Part shown: one piece after another, positions 8,772 to 19,500 of the stretch | Position numbering within the stretch: position 1 is the stretch's first letter | How the letters are laid out: each line of letters begins with the position of its first letter | NCBI GenBank assembly: GCA_017403985.1 | Contig: JAFRDE010000031.1 | Span: 29,753 to 93,752, forward strand | Length of the DNA: 64,000 bases | DNA from: Ruminococcus sp. | Lineage (GTDB): Bacteria; Bacillota; Clostridia; Oscillospirales; Acutalibacteraceae | Reading direction: 5' to 3' | Notes under the pieces: model-generated | What the model saw: the letters and a program-made list of their open reading frames with translations, nothing else | Database searches by the model: none | What the model was told of the DNA's origin: nothing | Made by a program: the position numbers and the translations under genes

Positions 8772-10169
8772 TTGATCATTGATTATGTAGGCGTAAAAGA
8801 GATCAACGGCTCGCTGGTCGTCATGGACGGCGTCAAGGGCGTTTCCAACGAAGAGATCGTCGATATCAAGCTCGACGACGGCTCTCACCGCCAGGGGCGC
8901 GTGGTACAGATCGACGGCGAGCGTATCGTGGTACAGGTTTTTGAGGGCACCCGAAGGATCAGCCTGAAGAATACCCGTACCCGCCTGACCGGCCACCCGA
9001 TGGAAATGCCGCTGTCGCCCGAGATCATCGGCAGAGTCCTCGACGGCGCCGGCAGACCGATCGACGGATTGGGGGAGATATTCGCCGTCAAAAAAGCCAA
9101 TATCAACGGAACGCCGATCAATCCGGTGTCCCGCGTGTATCCGAAAAACTATATCAATACCGGCATCTCGAGCATCGACACGCTGATGACCCTGATCCGC
9201 GGTCAGAAGCTGCCGATCTTCTCGGGCTCCGGTATGACGCATAACGACCTCGCCGTACAGATCGTGCGGCAGGCAAAGATCAGCGGCGCCGACAGCAGCA
9301 ATTTCGGCGTTGTTTTCGCCGCGATGGGCGTGCAGAAGGATGTCGCGGAATATTTTCGCAAGAGCTTTGAAGAGAGCGGCGTGCTGTCGCGCGTCGTGAT
9401 GCTCTTGAACCTTTCCAACGACCCGATCATCGAACGTACGCTGACGCCGCGCTGCGCGCTGACGGTCGCCGAGTACCTCGCCTTTGAGCTGGATATGCAT
9501 ATCCTCGTCATCATGACGGATATGACCTCTTACGCCGAGGCGCTGCGCGAGTTCTCGTCCTCCAAGGGTGAGATCCCCGGCAGAAAGGGCTACCCCGGCT
9601 ATCTGTACTCCGACCTCGCGTCGCTGTATGAGAGAGCGGGCATGATCAAAGATCATCCGGGCTCGGTGACGCAGATCCCGATCCTGACGATGCCCAACGA
9701 CGATATCACACACCCGATCCCCGACCTGACGGGCTATATCACCGAGGGACAGATCGTACTCGACCGCGTGCTGCAGGGACAGGGAATTTATCCGCCTGTC
9801 AGCATCCTGCCGTCGCTGTCGCGTCTGATGAAGGACGGTATCGGCGAGGGATACACCCGCGCCGACCATCAGGCGCTCGCGAATCAGCTCTTTGCATCTT
9901 ACGCGAAGGTCATCGACGCGAGAGCGCTCGCGTCGGTCATCGGCGAGGAGGAGCTTTCGCCGATCGATAAGAAGTATATCGCGTTCGGCAGGCTGTTTGA
10001 AGCGCGCTTTATCAATCAGGGCTTCAACGAGAACCGCAGCATCGAACAGAGCCTCGACCTCGGCTGGGAGCTGCTTTCCACCCTTCCCAGATCGGAGCTC
10101 GACCGCGTGGACGACGCGGTGCTCGATCTTTACTTCGAGAACAAGGATAAGAAGAAGGAATTATCATAA
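8772..10169 (+). CDS. V-type ATP synthase subunit B
   Basis: 465 aa. The non-catalytic nucleotide-binding subunit of the head; it has the SGSGMTHND loop in place of an active P-loop, plus [13 protein letters not shown] and [10 protein letters not shown] segments typical of B. Start is TTG at 8772, following AAAGGAGG with good spacing; no suitable ATG lies near. Its stop overlaps the next start (TAATG), showing translational coupling to subunit D. Confidence 0.96.
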   Translation: MIIDYVGVKEINGSLVVMDGVKGVSNEEIVDIKLDDGSHRQGRVVQIDGERIVVQVFEGTRRISLKNTRTRLTGHPMEMPLSPEIIGRVLDGAGRPIDGLGEIFAVKKANINGTPINPVSRVYPKNYINTGISSIDTLMTLIRGQKLPIFSGSGMTHNDLAVQIVRQAKISGADSSNFGVVFAAMGVQKDVAEYFRKSFEESGVLSRVVMLLNLSNDPIIERTLTPRCALTVAEYLAFELDMHILVIMTDMTSYAEALREFSSSKGEIPGRKGYPGYLYSDLASLYERAGMIKDHPGSVTQIPILTMPNDDITHPIPDLTGYITEGQIVLDRVLQGQGIYPPVSILPSLSRLMKDGIGEGYTRADHQALANQLFASYAKVIDARALASVIGEEELSPIDKKYIAFGRLFEARFINQGFNENRSIEQSLDLGWELLSTLPRSELDRVDDAVLDLYFENKDKKKELS

Positions 10170-10804
10170 TGGCGGTACAGACAGTGCCCACCAAGGGCAA
10201 TCTGATGAATACCAAAAAATCGCTTACGCTGGCGCGGGTCGGCTACGATCTGCTCGACCGCAAGCGCAATATCCTGATCCGAGAGATGATGACGCTGATC
10301 GATCACGCCAACGCGATCCAGCAGGAGATCGACAACGCGTACGATGAAGCGTATCTCGCGCTGCAGCGCGCCAATATCACCAACGGCTTTTGTGATGATA
10401 TCGCGCGCGCGATCCCGGTGGAGGACGGCTTGAAGCTGGACTTCCGCAGCGTGATGGGCGTAGAGATCCCGGTGCTCACGCTGGACGACAGCGACGAGCG
10501 CATCCGACTCCACTACGGAACGGAGATGGCGAATTCCGCCGTTGACAATGTCTATATTCGGTTCACAAAGGTGAAGGAGCTGACGGTGGAGCTGGCGGAG
10601 ATCGAGAACAGCGTTTACCGCCTTGCGGACGCGATCAAAAAGACGCAGAAGCGCGCCAACGCGCTTAAGAATATCATGATCCCGCGCTTTGAAGAGACCG
10701 TCAAATTCATCACCGACGCACTGGATGAAAAGGACAGGGAAGAGTTCAGCCGCCTGAAAGTCATCAAGCGGAAGAAGCTCAGAGAAAGTGCGGAACGGCA
10801 ATAG
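10169..10804 (+). CDS. V-type ATP synthase subunit D
   Basis: 211 aa, with the diagnostic opening region P-T-K-G-N-L and the long antiparallel coiled coil of the central rotor shaft (about residues 15-75 and 125-195). The ATG overlaps the subunit B stop by one base. It is the last gene of the ATPase operon and is followed 8 bases later by a terminator. Confidence 0.93.
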   Translation: MAVQTVPTKGNLMNTKKSLTLARVGYDLLDRKRNILIREMMTLIDHANAIQQEIDNAYDEAYLALQRANITNGFCDDIARAIPVEDGLKLDFRSVMGVEIPVLTLDDSDERIRLHYGTEMANSAVDNVYIRFTKVKELTVELAEIENSVYRLADAIKKTQKRANALKNIMIPRFEETVKFITDALDEKDREEFSRLKVIKRKKLRESAERQ

Positions 10805-10812
10805 AGAATGAA

Positions 10813-10837
10813 AAGGCGGTTTCGACCGCCTTTTTCT
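10813..10837 (+). terminator. Terminator of the V-type ATPase operon
   Basis: Stem AAGGCGGT/ACCGCCTT with a TTCG tetraloop, directly followed by a T run. Confidence 0.92.
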
Positions 10838-10859
10838 TTATGTTTTTTTCTGAAAAATA

Positions 10860-10887
10860 GTGACATTTTCACTTTTATCAGTATAAT
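10860..10887 (+). promoter_or_regulatory. Promoter of the MacAB-like exporter operon
   Basis: GTGACA (10860-10865), 16 bases, TATAAT (10882-10887), 40 bases before the first gene. Confidence 0.6.
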
Positions 10888-10927
10888 AGAAGCATGTCCG
10901 AATATCAAAAGATTTACGGAGGTAATT

Positions 10928-12028
10928 ATGTCAGATTCCAAAAAGATCAATCCCGCGCCCGACGGCGCTGAAACCGCAGAGACTGTCGAGACCGCTCAGG
11001 TCGCTACGTCCGAAAAGACGGCGGCTGATTCAAATGACAGCACTCCCGAAAAGAAGAACGGCAGCCGCAAAAAACGAATCATCATTATTTCTGTTATCGC
11101 GGCAGTCGTCGTGATCGCGGCAATCGTTCTGATCGTCGTTCTCACCGGCAATAACGCCGACGCCGAAAGCGACGAGGACGTCGAATATATCGACGTACAG
11201 ACCGGTAACTATTACGGCGGCGTCATCGAGCCGCAGCAGACCGCGGACGTCAATAAGGATCCCGAGCGTACGGTCAGCGACGTTTATGTCAAGGTCGGCG
11301 ACACCGTAAAGAAGGGCGACAAGCTCTTTGAGTACGATTCCAACGAGACCGCGTCCAAGCTGTCGAAGGCGAAGATCGAATATGAAAGCATCAAGAACGA
11401 TATCGCGGAATGTGAGACGCGTATCTCACAGCTGTCGCGCCAGCGTTCCGAGGCGGATGCGGATCAGCAGGCGTCTTACACCGAACAGATCTCGGAGCAG
11501 CAGAGCAGCAAGAGCCAGTATGAGCTGAACCTGAGAATCAAGCAGGTAGAGATCGACGATCTGCAGGACAGTCTGGATAATTCCGTCGTCACCGCTCCGA
11601 TCAGCGGCATCATCAAACAGATCAACAACGGCTCCGATAACACCTCCGGCGCCTATATGACGATACTGATGAACGGCTCCTATCGTGTGAAGTGTCTGGT
11701 GGACGAGACAAACGTCCGCAGCATCAGCGACGGGATGAAGGTTGTTGTTCACTCGCGCGTGGAAAAGGACAAAACCTGGGACGGAACCGTCTCCAAGGTG
11801 GATTCCTCGAACCCGGCGGACAAGAGCGGCAATAACGGCGGCATGGACACGGGCAACTCCGATAATTCCGCGACCAATTACTATTTCTATGTCAACCTTG
11901 ACAGCAGTGATGAGCTGCTGCTCGGCGAGCATGTTTACGTTGAGCCCGTCATGGATGAAGCGTCTGATATCTCGGATGATGCTCCGGAACAGGATGACGC
12001 GGCGCCTGTCGATAACGCAGAGAACTGA
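10928..12028 (+). CDS. Efflux adaptor (membrane fusion protein, MacA/HlyD-like), first copy
   Basis: 366 aa. A charged cytoplasmic head (1-45), one membrane helix (about 46-68), a split lipoyl/barrel-sandwich domain (VSDVYVKVGDTVKKGDKLF and VTAPISGIIKQI), a short coiled-coil hairpin between them, and a beta-barrel (VKCLVDETNV). Such adaptors link an ABC permease to the outside surface. The start at 10928 is set by GGAGG 7 bases upstream; an upstream in-frame ATG lies inside the preceding terminator and is rejected. First of four genes. Confidence 0.85.
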   Translation: MSDSKKINPAPDGAETAETVETAQVATSEKTAADSNDSTPEKKNGSRKKRIIIISVIAAVVVIAAIVLIVVLTGNNADAESDEDVEYIDVQTGNYYGGVIEPQQTADVNKDPERTVSDVYVKVGDTVKKGDKLFEYDSNETASKLSKAKIEYESIKNDIAECETRISQLSRQRSEADADQQASYTEQISEQQSSKSQYELNLRIKQVEIDDLQDSLDNSVVTAPISGIIKQINNGSDNTSGAYMTILMNGSYRVKCLVDETNVRSISDGMKVVVHSRVEKDKTWDGTVSKVDSSNPADKSGNNGGMDTGNSDNSATNYYFYVNLDSSDELLLGEHVYVEPVMDEASDISDDAPEQDDAAPVDNAEN

Positions 12029-12039
12029 CGGAGGGCGCC

Positions 12040-12735
12040 ATGCTGTTAGAATTAAAACACATTTATAAAACCTACCGGAACGGCGACGAGGACGTCCCGA
12101 TCCTGAAGGATGTCTCCCTTTCGATCGAAAAGGGAGAGTATCTGGCGATCATGGGACCCTCCGGCTCCGGTAAGTCGACGCTGATGAATATCATCGGCTG
12201 TCTGGACAGACCGACCAGCGGCGAGTTTACGCTGGACGGTAAGGATATGCTCACGTTGAGCGATAACGAGCTGTCCGAAATCCGCGCCCATCAGATCGGC
12301 TTCGTTTTCCAGAGCTTCCAGCTTTTAAAAGGCGAGACCGCGATCCAGAACGTGATGCTGCCCCTGTCGTTCGCGGGCGTAAAGCGCAACCTGCGCCATG
12401 ATATCGCCCAAAAGGCGCTCGAGCGCGTCGGACTCGCCGAGCGCGTCGACTTTCTGCCGACCCAGCTTTCGGGCGGTCAGAAGCAGCGCGTCGCTATCGC
12501 GCGGGCGCTGGTCAACAATCCCGATATCATCCTGGCGGACGAACCCACCGGCGCGCTCGATCAGAAGAGCGGCAAGTCGGTGATGGAGCTGTTTGAGCAG
12601 CTCAACCGCGAGGGCGTTACCATCGTATTGATCACCCACGACGAAAACGTCGGCAAGCGGGCGAACAGGCTTCTGCATATTGTAGACGGCGAGATTCTGG
12701 AGCATAAGCAGGAGGTGGCGCAGGATGAAAAATAA
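12040..12735 (+). CDS. MacB/LolD-type ABC transporter ATPase
   Basis: 231 aa. Walker A GPSGSGKST, Q-loop in FVFQSFQLL, signature LSGGQKQR, Walker B IILADEP and the TGALD loop are all intact, and the switch His sits in VLITHDENV. This is the ATPase of a mechanotransmission-type exporter with the permease at 14004. It begins 11 bases after the first adaptor and its end overlaps the second adaptor by 11 bases. Confidence 0.95.
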   Translation: MLLELKHIYKTYRNGDEDVPILKDVSLSIEKGEYLAIMGPSGSGKSTLMNIIGCLDRPTSGEFTLDGKDMLTLSDNELSEIRAHQIGFVFQSFQLLKGETAIQNVMLPLSFAGVKRNLRHDIAQKALERVGLAERVDFLPTQLSGGQKQRVAIARALVNNPDIILADEPTGALDQKSGKSVMELFEQLNREGVTIVLITHDENVGKRANRLLHIVDGEILEHKQEVAQDEK

Positions 12736-13987
12736 GAAGCTGAAAAAGTGGCTGATCATCATCGGCGTGTGCGTTGTCCTCATCGTCGGTATCATTTTCG
12801 GCGTTATCGCGCTGAACCAGAACTCCCGCAGGGCATATGTACAGCCGGTGAGCGACCTGAATATGGGTTATGAGTCGGCTTCGCAGGCATTTTCCGGCAG
12901 AGTAGCGGAAAGCGCTCAGGACAAGATCCTTGTCTCGTCGGAAAAAAAGGTAGACGAGGTCTTTGTGTCAAAGGGCGACAAGGTGAAGAAGGGCGACAAG
13001 CTCTTTCAGTACGATACCCGCCTGCTGGAGCTCTCGCTGGAGGAAAAACAGCTGACCGTCAATATCAACGAAACGACGCTGTCCAACGAGAAGCAGAAGT
13101 TGGAAGCCTACCAGAATATCGTCCCCTCCACGGAACCGCCGACGGAGGAACCCGCACCCGAAGAGAGCGTCGCGGCGGATGCGACCGCAGCGGCAGACGC
13201 GACCGAGGGAGAGGCGGTTCCGGAGAAGGTTGAAGAAAGCAGCGCCGCAAAGACCTATACGGCACAGGAAAAAGCCGACCTGATCGCCGATCAGCAGATC
13301 GTCGTCAGCAGAGCGCAGACGGCCCTGGACTCTTCCAAGGAGGAGCTCGAGGAAGCACAGCAGGCGCTGGATGAAGCGGTGGTCACCGCTAAGATGGACG
13401 GTACCGTCAGCGACATTCAGGATCCCGATAACTTCGACAGTTCCGCGCCGTTCTGCATCGTGGTCGGCGATACCGGCGTGACGGTGAAGGGATATGTCGG
13501 CGAGTTCGACTATGCCGATCTGCATGTCGGAGATAAACTGACCGTATCCTCATATATGAACGACATTCAGACGAGCGGCGAAGTGCTGAGTATCGGCGAT
13601 TATCCCACCGACGCGCAAAGCGGCGGCAGCGGCAACCAGAACACCTCCTATTATGAATTCACCGCCTTTGTCGATCAGTCCGAGGGCTTCGATATCGGCG
13701 AGGACGTCCAGATCGCGAAGGACACCTCCGAAGAAGGCGAGTCGAGCGATACTATCATGCTGAGCAAGGCGTATGTGCGTACCGACAGCAAGGGATCATA
13801 TGTGCTCAAGGATGTGAACGGCAAGCTGCAGCGTCAGGACGTTAAGACCAAAAAGACCTCCGGCAGCGACTATATCCGGATCACCGAAGGACTGAGCATG
13901 GATGATTTGATCGCCTTCCCTTACGGCTCCAAGGGCAAGGAAGGCTTACCGACGACGACCGAAGAACAAGGTCCGAGTATATTCTGA
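12725..13987 (+). CDS. Efflux adaptor (MacA/HlyD-like), second copy
   Basis: 420 aa. One membrane helix (about 8-30), a lipoyl half with VDEVFVSKGDKVKKGDKLF, an extended helical hairpin interrupted by a Pro/Glu/Ala-rich insert (about 135-175), the second lipoyl half (VVTAKMDGTVSDI) and a beta-barrel. It belongs to the same family as the gene at 10928 but is clearly diverged and longer, so it is not a simple duplicate. A heteromeric adaptor is one possibility; alternative adaptors for one pump is another. Confidence 0.83.
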   Translation: MKNKKLKKWLIIIGVCVVLIVGIIFGVIALNQNSRRAYVQPVSDLNMGYESASQAFSGRVAESAQDKILVSSEKKVDEVFVSKGDKVKKGDKLFQYDTRLLELSLEEKQLTVNINETTLSNEKQKLEAYQNIVPSTEPPTEEPAPEESVAADATAAADATEGEAVPEKVEESSAAKTYTAQEKADLIADQQIVVSRAQTALDSSKEELEEAQQALDEAVVTAKMDGTVSDIQDPDNFDSSAPFCIVVGDTGVTVKGYVGEFDYADLHVGDKLTVSSYMNDIQTSGEVLSIGDYPTDAQSGGSGNQNTSYYEFTAFVDQSEGFDIGEDVQIAKDTSEEGESSDTIMLSKAYVRTDSKGSYVLKDVNGKLQRQDVKTKKTSGSDYIRITEGLSMDDLIAFPYGSKGKEGLPTTTEEQGPSIF

Positions 13988-14003
13988 GAAAGGAGAGCGG
14001 ATT

Positions 14004-15242
14004 ATGTTAGAAAACATCAGATTAGCCCTGCGCGGCATCATCACCCATAAGATGCGCTCCTTTCTGACGATGCTGGGCGTTATCATCGGCATCGCCAGCA
14101 TCATCGGCATCGTGTCCATCGTACAGGGCACCAACGCCCGACTGGAAAAGAGCCTGATCGGTTCCGGCAACAACGTCGTGACCGTCGCGCTGTCTCAGGA
14201 CGGATCGCAGGCGGATCCGTCGAGCATACCGATATCGATCCCGGTAGTATCCGACGAAAAGCTGGAAAAGATCAGGGGCCTGAGCGGCGTCGTCTCCGCT
14301 TCGACCTTCCGTCAGCGCGAGGTATGGAACGCGCCCGTCTATCACGGCAACTATTCGCTGTCAAGCGGCAAGGTGATCGGCGCGGGCGAAAACCTGTTCG
14401 ATACCCTGCAGTACAAGGTCGTCAAGGGAAGAGATTTTACGGAAGACGAAATCAAAAACGGCGGCAAGGTCACTATCCTCGACATGAAAACGGTAGAGGC
14501 GCTGTTTGACGACGACCCGATCGGACAGGTAATCGAGATCAAGTCCGAGCCTTTTGTGGTGGTCGGTATCGTGAAGGATATGAACGCCGAAGAGCAAGAT
14601 TATGAGACGATCGACGAGTATTACAACGCTTCTTATTCCGGCGGCAGCGTCTACATCCCCGAAAACACATGGCCGATCATCCTGCAGTATGACGAACCGC
14701 AGAGCGTTGCGATCCACGTCGCACAGACCTCCCGCATGGTCTTTATCGGCAGGAGAGCTGCGAGGATACTCAACAGCGGTATCGAAACGGATGCGGTATC
14801 CTATGCGTCGCTGAGCTCCGAGGACAGCGAGAACAACATGAAGACGCTGACCGATTCCATCCAGCTGATGCTGATCGGTATCGCGTCGCTGTCGCTGCTG
14901 GTCGGCGGTATCGGCGTTATGAATATCATGCTGGTATCCGTCACCGAGCGCACCGCCGAGATCGGTCTGAAAAAGGCGCTCGGCGCAAAGTACCGCACTA
15001 TCATGTACCAGTTCCTGACCGAGTCCGCTGTGCTGACCAGTATGGGAGGCATCATCGGCGTGATACTGGGCATCATCATGGCGCGGATCATCGCCTACGC
15101 CGCAAACCTCGACTTCGGCATATCGGTGCCGTGGATCATCATTTCCGTGGTATTCTCGGTGCTGATCGGTGTGATCTTCGGCGGATGGCCGGCGCTGAGA
15201 GCCGCCAAGCTCAATCCCATCGATGCGCTCAGAAGAGAATAA
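14004..15242 (+). CDS. MacB-type ABC transporter permease (FtsX-like)
   Basis: 412 aa. An N-terminal helix (LTMLGVIIGIASIIGIV, about 23-45), a large extracellular MacB periplasmic-core-like domain (about 50-275) and three C-terminal helices, with the conserved RTAEIGLKKALGA cytoplasmic motif and the PALRAAKLNPIDALR tail. It is the membrane partner of the ATPase at 12040. A GAAAGGAGAG ribosome site precedes it. Exported substrate is unknown; peptides, antibiotics or lipoproteins are typical of relatives. Confidence 0.93.
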   Translation: MLENIRLALRGIITHKMRSFLTMLGVIIGIASIIGIVSIVQGTNARLEKSLIGSGNNVVTVALSQDGSQADPSSIPISIPVVSDEKLEKIRGLSGVVSASTFRQREVWNAPVYHGNYSLSSGKVIGAGENLFDTLQYKVVKGRDFTEDEIKNGGKVTILDMKTVEALFDDDPIGQVIEIKSEPFVVVGIVKDMNAEEQDYETIDEYYNASYSGGSVYIPENTWPIILQYDEPQSVAIHVAQTSRMVFIGRRAARILNSGIETDAVSYASLSSEDSENNMKTLTDSIQLMLIGIASLSLLVGGIGVMNIMLVSVTERTAEIGLKKALGAKYRTIMYQFLTESAVLTSMGGIIGVILGIIMARIIAYAANLDFGISVPWIIISVVFSVLIGVIFGGWPALRAAKLNPIDALRRE

Positions 15243-15286
15243 TTCTAAAACGGAATTATAATCAAATATTATATTGAAAAAATTCA

Positions 15287-15319
15287 AAGGCGCAGACGTT
15301 GCAAAAACGTCTGCGCCTT
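15287..15319. terminator. Bidirectional hairpin, also a repeat unit
   Basis: A perfect 14-bp stem AAGGCGCAGACGTT/AACGTCTGCGCCTT with a 5-base loop between the convergent exporter operon and lipoprotein gene. The same design, including the trailing AGAATGT, occurs at 25255-25287. Confidence 0.75.
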
Positions 15320-15353
15320 CAGAATGTTGACATGGTTTATGTGATATGAGGTT

Positions 15354-16295
15354 TTATTTGAAGCTGATGCTGTTTATCAAGGCTTCAAATGCCGCTGTAC
15401 ATTCTTCGGAACGGGTGCTGAACCAGCCGCCTGAGCCGCTGTTGTAGATCTTGTACACATCGCTGCCGTGCTGGATAAAATACGAATACGGCTTATCATC
15501 GGTGCTCGGCTTGATCACGGTGAAGGTGACGCCGTTGATCTCCTGTTCCTCATATTCCTTATCGGATTCCAACTGTTCCTCTACGGTAGAATTCTTATAT
15601 ACTCTGATCAGGAAGCGATAATCGGGATCTGACTGGTCTTCGCCGAACTTCCATGAGACGGATTTGGTATCGGTCTCACCGTCGGGGAAGACGGTCAGCA
15701 CCGTGTTTGTGCTCAGGACGTTTCCGCAGTCCGCCAAAGAATACCGGATGTCGTACAGGGAGTCGTCGCCCTCTTCGGTAGTGGTCGCGCCCGTGAAGTT
15801 GACACTTGACATCAGATTCTCGAACTTTTCATTGTCGACAGCGTCGGCAAAGGTATAGCCGATTCCGTAGATGACTTTGTCATCCTGCGAGAGTGCCATC
15901 TTGGTCTTTCCCTCTTCAATAATGTAGAAGGATTTTCCGCCGTATTCAGCGGTCCCGGCGTTGTCGATCCTTTCCTGCGGGACGGCGTCGGTGAGCTCCT
16001 TGCCATAGGTGTAGCCGATGATGATCTGCGATTCATCGTCAAAGGCGTAGGTAAAGCTTTTGTCGACAAGCGTACCGTCTGCGGTTTTCTCGATGTTGCG
16101 CTCTACGGTCTTATACCCTTCGGGAATGGTAAAGCTCATATCCATCACGGCGTTATCCTCCGCAGGCGTCGGAGGAGCGGGAGCTTCTGTCGCGGCAGGT
16201 TCACCGGAGCTTTCGCCGCTTTCAGACGAGCCGGAACACGCGGCGAGCGCGAAAACCAACAAAGCTGCCAGCAATAAAGCGAGTATCTTTTTCAT
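15354..16295 (-). CDS. Secreted lipoprotein of unknown function
   Basis: 313 aa. A signal peptide with lipobox (ALAAC) and a Ser/Gly/Glu-rich spacer, then two halves of similar length, each apparently beginning with an MSFTIPEGYK/IRYSLADCG-like strand and ending in a short helix (ENLMSSVNF / EALINSISF), which suggests an internal duplication of one small alpha/beta domain. The start at 16295 is chosen because AAGGAGAG lies 8 bases upstream; a longer TTG start has none. It stands alone between a shared terminator and the divergent glycosidase gene. I do not recognise the domain. Confidence 0.75.
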   Translation of the reverse strand: MKKILALLLAALLVFALAACSGSSESGESSGEPAATEAPAPPTPAEDNAVMDMSFTIPEGYKTVERNIEKTADGTLVDKSFTYAFDDESQIIIGYTYGKELTDAVPQERIDNAGTAEYGGKSFYIIEEGKTKMALSQDDKVIYGIGYTFADAVDNEKFENLMSSVNFTGATTTEEGDDSLYDIRYSLADCGNVLSTNTVLTVFPDGETDTKSVSWKFGEDQSDPDYRFLIRVYKNSTVEEQLESDKEYEEQEINGVTFTVIKPSTDDKPYSYFIQHGSDVYKIYNSGSGGWFSTRSEECTAAFEALINSISFK

Positions 16296-16500
16296 TTCAT
16301 TCTCTCCTTTTTCAATCAATCAATTTAAGGCGATTCTAAGGCGATCCTTAAATACCAATTTATATATACCATAATGCAGAATGGATTTCAATAGATATTT
16401 TTTATCAACTGATGTCGGTGCCGTGTCAGCGCTGTGCAAGCATTTGACGTCACTGTCCTCAAAAACGTGAAAAAACTGCCTCGATCGCGAAGGAAATCTA

Positions 16501-16529
16501 TTGCTTTTCACTATCGTTTTTATTATAAT
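16501..16529 (+). promoter_or_regulatory. Promoter of the dockerin glycosidase gene
   Basis: TTGCTT (16501-16506), 17 bases, TATAAT (16524-16529), 38 bases before the start. Confidence 0.6.
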
Positions 16530-16566
16530 AAAACTGTCAAATAATATATGAGAACGGGGTGTTTTT

Positions 16567-19500
16567 ATGAAGAGAGTATCCATCAAAATCATCAGCGTGT
16601 TTTTTGCGCTGCTGCTCTGTCTGACGGTCGTTTTTTCAGCCGCTCTGCCGGTGATGGCTGCGACGGTTTATCTGCGCGGCACGTTCAACGGCTGGGAGAA
16701 TCCTCCCGAATACGCGATGACCTATGAAAACGGCCGCTATATGATCACGATCCACCTCGATAAAGGCAGCTATGAATACAAAGCAGCGACTGCCGATTGG
16801 ACCACCTTCCAGGCGCCGGTCGAGGGTAACGAGAGCCTCACGCTCGATCAGGCTGCCGACGTGACCTTTATTGCGTATACGGACAGCAATATCATCGAGG
16901 CTTATTCTCATTCATCGCTGGAGGCGGATGTCAACAAGGTCGTACTGCGCTCCAAATGGCAGGAGCACAGCGATCTGGTGCTGACCGAGAAGAACAGCGC
17001 GGTATCCTATCAGAGCGTGAGCAAGAGCTATCCCGCGACCGCTTACTGGAACATCATCTCCGACGGCGACGGCGCATACTATCTGCAAAATGATTCGACA
17101 AAGCATTACGCGGCGCTCAGCGGCAGCGCGCTTACCTGCGTTTCCACTGCGGACGGCGGCGATACGAGCTGGTATGTCGATACCACCATGGGCGTGCGCT
17201 TCATCAGCACCGCCAATGAGAACGCGATCATCAATATCGAGGCTCTCTCCGGCAACGCGCAGGCGACGAGCGTCCCGATGTACTACACCAGCTCGCAGTG
17301 GGAGTTCGAATACAGCTCCTATGACTATCGGCTGACGACCGACAAGGTCATCGACACCGGCTACAACGCGTACGCAGATTCTCCGACGTCGATCACCTCC
17401 TATATGACGGGCTCGCGCAAGACATGGACGCAGTCGAAAAACCTTTCCGCGTATCCCGCGTTCTCGGCGCCGAACACGCCCCTCGCTGCGGCTGTCTATA
17501 ACCTCTCTTTGGAAGAGGCTGTCAAGAGCATCCATACCGACTCCTACGGTCAGGTTTTCTACACCGGTACGGCGTGGCAGAAGGTCTGGACGCGCGACAC
17601 GGCGCTGTCGAATCTCTATTCGCTCGCGTGGGTATTCCCCGAGATCAGCTACAACTGCGAGCGAGAGAAGATCAAGACCTCGGGCGGCGTATCCGTCTTT
17701 GAACAGGATACCGGTACCGGCGGCTCCTATCCCGTCTCTACCGATAAGATCATTACGATGCTCTCCGTTTGGGAGACCTACCTCGCGGACGGCAACACGG
17801 ATCATCTGAGTTATTTCTACGACGTTTGCAGCAACACGATCATGCAGGATATGAACGTCGCCTACGATACCGACGCGGGACTCTTCCGCGGCGAGACCTG
17901 CGGACTCGACTGGCGCGATCAGACCTATCCCGACTGGACGAGCGAGACCTATGACAGCGGACTTTCCGCGATCGCCGAGAGCAAGACCGCCTCGGTCAAT
18001 GCGATCTACTGCCGCGTGCTCGAGATCATGAGCCAATCGGCAAGAGTGCTGGGCAAGGGTGCCGACGCCGAACAGGCTTGGGCAAAGATGGCTTCCGATC
18101 TGGAGGCGAAGATCAGCAGCAGACTGTGGAACGAGAATATGGGACTTTACTCCTCGTGGGAGTATCCCGAGTATATGGGCAGCGTCAAGGCTGAAAAGAC
18201 CGACGTGCTGGGCAACGGCTTCGCGCTCTGGTTCGATATCGGCAGCGATTCTCAGATGACGCAGATCTGTGAGAATTCTCCGTTGGTTCCCTACGGCGCG
18301 GACACGGTTTATCCGCAGAAGCAGGGCAAGCTGAAGAACGCCGATAAGATTTACCATAACTTCGGTATCTGGCCCGGCTGGGATTCGACCCTGATGGTCG
18401 GCGCGTCATATCACGGCAACAAGGCTGTCGCCGAAGAGATCTTCAACTCAAACGTACGCGGCGCGGCGGTCTCACTGACCAACAAAGAGGTCATCAACTA
18501 CCGCACCGGCGAGGGCGTGGAGTCCGATCAGCAGCTTTGGTCGATCGCCGGCACCCTGGCGGGTTATTACCGCGTTATGTTCGGTATGAACTACGACGAA
18601 GACGGCATCACCTTCGATCCCTATATCCCCGACTGGATGGAAGGTCCGTTCAATCTCTCGAACTACAAATACAGAAACGCCACTCTGTCCATCAATCTTT
18701 CCGGCGAAGGCGATCAGGTCAAGTCCTTCAAGGTAGACGGCGTCGCGAAGGATATCGATACCTATGTGTTCCCCGTGAACGCGACAGGCAATCACACCAT
18801 CGACATCGAGATGCAGTCGGGCGACACGGAATACACCATGAACAAGTCCGAGGACAATCTCGTTGTTTGTCCAGAAATGCCGATCCTGACCTACGCGGGC
18901 GGCAGACTGATCTGGAGCGCAATGAGCGGCCTGACCTATAAGATGTGGACGGGCAAAGAGTACGTCGACGTCAGCGGCGGCACCTATACGCCCGACACAA
19001 GCGTATACGGCTGCTACAGCCTGATGGCGATCTCCGCCGACGGCGTATGCTCCGAGCTGAGCAAGCCGATCGTGATCAGCCCCGACAGAATCAAGGTTGA
19101 GGCGGAGAGCGGCAGCGTTTCGAGCAGCAGCCTGATCTCCAACGGATATGTCACCGACAACCGTTCCCGCAGCGCGAATCTGACGCTGAGCGTCACGATC
19201 CCCAAATCGGGCAAATATGAACTCAGCGGTATCTATAATAACCCGGGCGACGCCACCTCCGGCGTCAGCTGCGCGATCCGTTCCGTCTATGTCGACGGCG
19301 AGGATAAAGGTTCGCTCGTATTCCCCGAGGTCAGCAGCGATAAAACGAACCAGACGAGCACCCACCTCACGCTCGACCTCACCGAGGGCGTCCATACGGT
19401 CAAGGTTTTCTACGACACCGCCAACTGGTACGACCGCAACATGAGTATCACTAATAATAACGTGAAGTACAATTACTTCAACTTTGATTATGTCGGCACC

